Below are positions 37,643 to 40,505 of a stretch of DNA of 40,505 nucleotides, in pieces. The DNA comes from a bacterium. GTDB lineage: Bacteria > Vulcanimicrobiota > Xenobia > Xenobiales > JADMJV01. How positions within the stretch are numbered: the first letter of the stretch is position 1; each line of letters begins with the position of its first letter. The position numbers and the translations under genes are program-made. A model generated the notes under the pieces. That model saw only the letters and a program-made list of their open reading frames with translations, did not search any database and was not told the origin of the DNA. The stretch spans positions 1 through 40,505 of the forward strand of contig JAFEBA010000060.1 in NCBI GenBank assembly GCA_018266105.1, given 5' to 3'.

Positions 37643-39808
37643 CTAAACATCCGGCTTTTCTTCAAATCCGGGTTTCAGGGTGTTCTCCCGCTCCCAATAT
37701 CGGTGCTGCGCTAAGGAACCCACAAATTCAGCCGTAAGCTTGAGTCCGACCAGGACTCCCGCCTCGCCGCCGTCGTTAACCCTGGGGCAGGCCAGCTTCA
37801 AAAGCTGAACAGCCGAACCACTGATTCCAATCGACTTACAATGCACATAAGCGTTCTGCAGAAACCGCACCGCGTTGATATGTAAAGTCAAATTTTCCAC
37901 GCTCTTGCCACCGTCGGCTACGTAGACGGCGTCGAAGAGTACCGAGTCCACCGTGTAGACGCTGAAGGACGCTAAGTGCAGTCTGCCCGAGCTGTCTTTG
38001 ATCTGGCCGACCCGAGTGGACACCAAATCGACCATGGCTCCCTCGCCTTCGGCAACCTTTCTCAGGCCAGCCACATCGCTCGCATCGAACCCATCCGCGA
38101 CCAGCACCGCGATGCGGCGAGTCTCCGGGCTACACGGCTGATTGGCCTGACTCAGAGCCGGGCTTTTGGTCGGGTCGAAAGCGATCGGCTGGGGCTCGGA
38201 AGCCCCTTCTTCGGCGTCTGCTCCCACGTTGAGGTTGAGAGGCCGAGGGGGTTGGTCGGGCACATCCAGGGTAAGAGCCTCGGCCACTGAGGCGGCCAGT
38301 CCGCCGTCCACCTGTGCCAAAAGACTCAACATGCGGACGCGGACTTCCTCGATTTCAACCTTGCCCAGCTCAAAACGCAGGGCATCAATCAAGTGGTTCT
38401 TTTCGGGCAGGCTAAGACTATTGAAAAACAGGGCAGCTTGCGAAAAGTGATCGCTGAAGCTGGCACTGCGAGCCCGGATTTTGCTGCCCTCCACAGCCTG
38501 GGTGTAACTGACGAAGCCCCCCTGTTTCCAGCCGGCCTGAAAGGGACAGCCGCCTCCGATACGATTAGGATCGTGAGCGGTCCGGCCTTTGTTGATGGTC
38601 TGGCGCATAAAGCCGTCACGCTGGTTGTTATGCACCGGAGCCAGGGGCCGATTGATGGGGATTTCCATAAAGTTTGGTCCGCCTAACCGGGTTAGTTGCG
38701 TGTCCAAGTAGGAAAACAGCCGGCCCTGTAGCAGCGGGTCATTGCTGAAGTCGATGCCTCTTACGATATGACCAACGTGAAAGGCAACCTGTTCCGTTTC
38801 CGCAAAAAAGTTATCCGGATTGCGGTTGAGGGTAAGCCTGCCCACCCGCTGCACAGGCACCATTTCCTCGGGAACGATTTTAGTAGGGTCGAGCAGGTCG
38901 AAGTCAAATTTATGCTCATCCGCTTCCGGGATGATCTGTAGGCCCAGCTCCCATTCCGGGTAATCGCCATTTTCGATGGCCATCCACAGGTCGCGGCGGT
39001 GGAAATCCGGGTCACGGCCGGAGATGATCTGAGCCTCGTCCCAAGCCACTGAATGGACGCCCAGCAGCGGTTTCCAGTGAAACTTGACGAAGTGGGATTG
39101 GCCCTCTGCATTGATCAGGCGGAAGGTGTGCACACCGAATCCCTCCATCATCCGATAGCTGCGAGGAATGGCGCGATCCGACATGACCCACATGATCATA
39201 TGCATGGATTCGGGGGTGCAGGAAATAAAATCCCAGAAGGTATTGTGAGCCGAGGCGGCCTGGGGAATTTCGTTGTGAGGCTCCGGTTTAACGGCGTGGA
39301 CCAGATCGGGGAACTTCATGGCGTCTTGAATAAAGAAGACCGGGATATTATTGCCGACCAGGTCAAAGATGCCTTCTTCGGTATAGAACTTGACGGCGAA
39401 ACCGCGCACGTCGCGGGCCAGATCGGTGGACCCGCGTGAGCCCGCCACGGTGGAGAAGCGCACGAACACGGGAGTCTCGCGTTTGGGGTCGGTCAGAAAG
39501 CCGGCGCAAGTGAATTTCTCCAGGGACTCGTAGACCTGAAAAATGCCGTGGGCCCCCGCTCCCCGGGCGTGAACGACCCGCTCGGGAATGCGCTCATGGT
39601 CGAAATGGGTGATCTTTTCGCGCAGCACGAAGTCTTCCAAAAGCGTCGGGCCACGATCACTGACTTTCAAAGAATTGTGATTATCATTAATGCGGACGCC
39701 ATTGTTGGTGGTCAAAAACTGCTCGCTGGAATCTTCTTTGAAAGCTTCCAGAGCCTGGATTTTGTCGTTGCTCACGTCCTTTTTTATGGGTGAAGGTTTT
39801 TTCGCCAT
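37643..39808 (-). CDS. katE: Large-subunit catalase with C-terminal DJ-1/PfpI-like domain
   Basis: 721 residues from ATG 39808, chosen for GAGGAG seven bases upstream; an earlier in-frame ATG at 39856 lacks one. Catalase core 30-530: the heme-side histidine His80 in RVVHARGAGAHG, the VRFSTVAGSRGSTDLARDVR segment, NNIPVFFIQDAMKFPD, and the proximal SYLDTQLTRLG tyrosine motif. Residues 580-715 are the DJ-1/PfpI-like domain (RIAVLVADGFDASDV), as in HPII. Breaks hydrogen peroxide into water and oxygen in the cytoplasm. The next gene downstream is the decayed DUF892 protein, so an oxidative-stress operon has lost its second member. Confidence 0.95.
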   Translation of the reverse strand: MAKKPSPIKKDVSNDKIQALEAFKEDSSEQFLTTNNGVRINDNHNSLKVSDRGPTLLEDFVLREKITHFDHERIPERVVHARGAGAHGIFQVYESLEKFTCAGFLTDPKRETPVFVRFSTVAGSRGSTDLARDVRGFAVKFYTEEGIFDLVGNNIPVFFIQDAMKFPDLVHAVKPEPHNEIPQAASAHNTFWDFISCTPESMHMIMWVMSDRAIPRSYRMMEGFGVHTFRLINAEGQSHFVKFHWKPLLGVHSVAWDEAQIISGRDPDFHRRDLWMAIENGDYPEWELGLQIIPEADEHKFDFDLLDPTKIVPEEMVPVQRVGRLTLNRNPDNFFAETEQVAFHVGHIVRGIDFSNDPLLQGRLFSYLDTQLTRLGGPNFMEIPINRPLAPVHNNQRDGFMRQTINKGRTAHDPNRIGGGCPFQAGWKQGGFVSYTQAVEGSKIRARSASFSDHFSQAALFFNSLSLPEKNHLIDALRFELGKVEIEEVRVRMLSLLAQVDGGLAASVAEALTLDVPDQPPRPLNLNVGADAEEGASEPQPIAFDPTKSPALSQANQPCSPETRRIAVLVADGFDASDVAGLRKVAEGEGAMVDLVSTRVGQIKDSSGRLHLASFSVYTVDSVLFDAVYVADGGKSVENLTLHINAVRFLQNAYVHCKSIGISGSAVQLLKLACPRVNDGGEAGVLVGLKLTAEFVGSLAQHRYWERENTLKPGFEEKPDV

Positions 39809-39978
39809 GCCAGACTCCTCTAAATATAACCGTTTGAACCCGAAGGCCTCGTCCATCCTAGCTGGAGGTCACAGCGTGGTGGCACCGTCGCCGTACTCTT
39901 GCCGAAGTACACCAGTCCCGGCCGGGCGGTGATTGCGAGGGTAGGCGCCGGCCTGCGGGCCCGCCTAGGCTGAGGTCT

Positions 39979-40505
39979 ATGGATAGGACCGCTCCCATCC
40001 GCTATTCCGGTTCCGAAAATTTACTCGAGCGCGCCCGCCGACTGATCCCGGGCTGTCACCACCTGTCCGGCCGTCCTCTGGTTGAAGAAGGGCCGATGTA
40101 CGTGGAGAGAGGACTGGGCTGCCGCGTCTGGGACGTCGACGGCAATAAATACATCGACTATCTCATGGCTTTCGGGCCTTTTCTCTTGGGCTATGCCAAC
40201 CGGGAAGTGGATGACGCGGCAATTCAGCAGTTACGCCAGGGCAAGCTGTTGTCTATGAACCATCCGCTCCACCTGGAATTTGTACAGCGCCTGCTGGCAC
40301 GCTTTCCCGGGGCCGAGATGGGCATTTTCCTGAAAACCGGTTCGGAAGCCACCACCGTGGCTTTGCGCCTGGCCCGGCGTTTTAACGGCCGGCGCAAGGT
40401 GGTACGCTGCGGCTACCACGGCTGGCACGACTGGTGCCTGCCCCTGGAAAGCTATGTGCCCGAAGGCCTGGATCAACAGGTCTTGGAATTCCGAGCCGAC
40501 CAGCC
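39979..40505 (+). CDS. Class III aminotransferase, glutamate-1-semialdehyde aminomutase-like, 5' part
   Basis: 175 codons are visible and the frame runs off the window. Start ATG 39979 has GAGG three bases upstream. The N-terminal helix SENLLERARRLIPGCHHLSG, the strand GCRVWDVDGNKYIDYLMAFG, FLKTGSEATTVALRLARRFN (the phosphate-binding SEA(T/N) motif) and YHGWHDWC mark a class III PLP enzyme of the HemL-like subgroup. The PLP lysine lies outside the window. It may be a true GSA aminomutase or one of the many relatives that work on sugars or secondary metabolites. Divergent from katE across a 170-bp gap. Confidence 0.88.
   Translation, partial: MDRTAPIRYSGSENLLERARRLIPGCHHLSGRPLVEEGPMYVERGLGCRVWDVDGNKYIDYLMAFGPFLLGYANREVDDAAIQQLRQGKLLSMNHPLHLEFVQRLLARFPGAEMGIFLKTGSEATTVALRLARRFNGRRKVVRCGYHGWHDWCLPLESYVPEGLDQQVLEFRADQ

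Overview
The window is GC-rich and gene-dense, with many 1-4 bp start/stop overlaps (ATGA, GTGA, TGATG) and frequent GTG, TTG and probably CTG starts. Signal peptides, type IV prepilin-type leaders, GspF/PilC proteins, a large-subunit catalase and a secreted M1 aminopeptidase point to a free-living bacterium with two membranes. The mix of many pseudopilin-like genes, an HD-GYP/SARP hybrid regulator and an Hsp90-like ATPase suggests a poorly sampled environmental phylum. No rRNA, tRNA or other taxonomic marker is present, so I do not name the organism.

Region 1 (1-8.3 kb). The 3' end of a Glu/Lys repeat protein (15-residue repeats) is followed, after a small hairpin, by five genes joined by short overlaps: an ATP-grasp paralogue that has lost its key residues, an intact RimK/MvdD-like ATP-grasp ligase, two prepilin-like proteins and a membrane sensor histidine kinase. 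This resembles a ribosomal-peptide (graspetide-like) modification locus tied to a pseudopilin apparatus. Convergent to it on the minus strand lie a 54-residue membrane peptide, a PilX-like protein with a Kelch-like body, and a GspF/PilC protein.

Region 2 (8.3-13 kb). An 808-residue regulator joins receiver, HD-GYP, helical, OmpR-like winged-helix and BTAD (SARP) domains. Two promoters flank it, one on each strand. Both carry the same array of CTGTCAG heptamers: 11 bp apart, a third copy 23 bp further on, then 10 bp to a -10-like hexamer. One promoter faces the minus-strand pseudopilin cluster. The other faces two small unknown proteins and a cytosolic subtilisin-like peptidase. This is the best-supported new regulatory circuit in the window.

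Region 3 (13-28.9 kb). A GH43 remnant and a class I aminotransferase with a coupled 76-residue protein come first. Then come two small secreted proteins and an operon of an Hsp90-like GHKL ATPase with a 1318-residue protein built from about 200-residue repeats. The ATPase itself carries one copy of the repeat motif. A second pseudopilin cluster follows (large prepilin with a repetitive beta region, PilW-like and PilV-like prepilins, a transmembrane Ser/Thr kinase, a GspF protein), then an unknown protein and a two-lobed ABC-2 permease.

Region 4 (28.9-40.5 kb). Apart from the M1 aminopeptidase, a secreted hypothetical protein, the catalase and a 5'-partial class III aminotransferase, this part is decaying: a shortened aquaporin, two broken NarL/LuxR-type regulators (one frameshifted, one 5'-truncated), a GH1-RmlD fusion protein split by a frameshift, and a DUF892 ferritin-like pseudogene next to katE.
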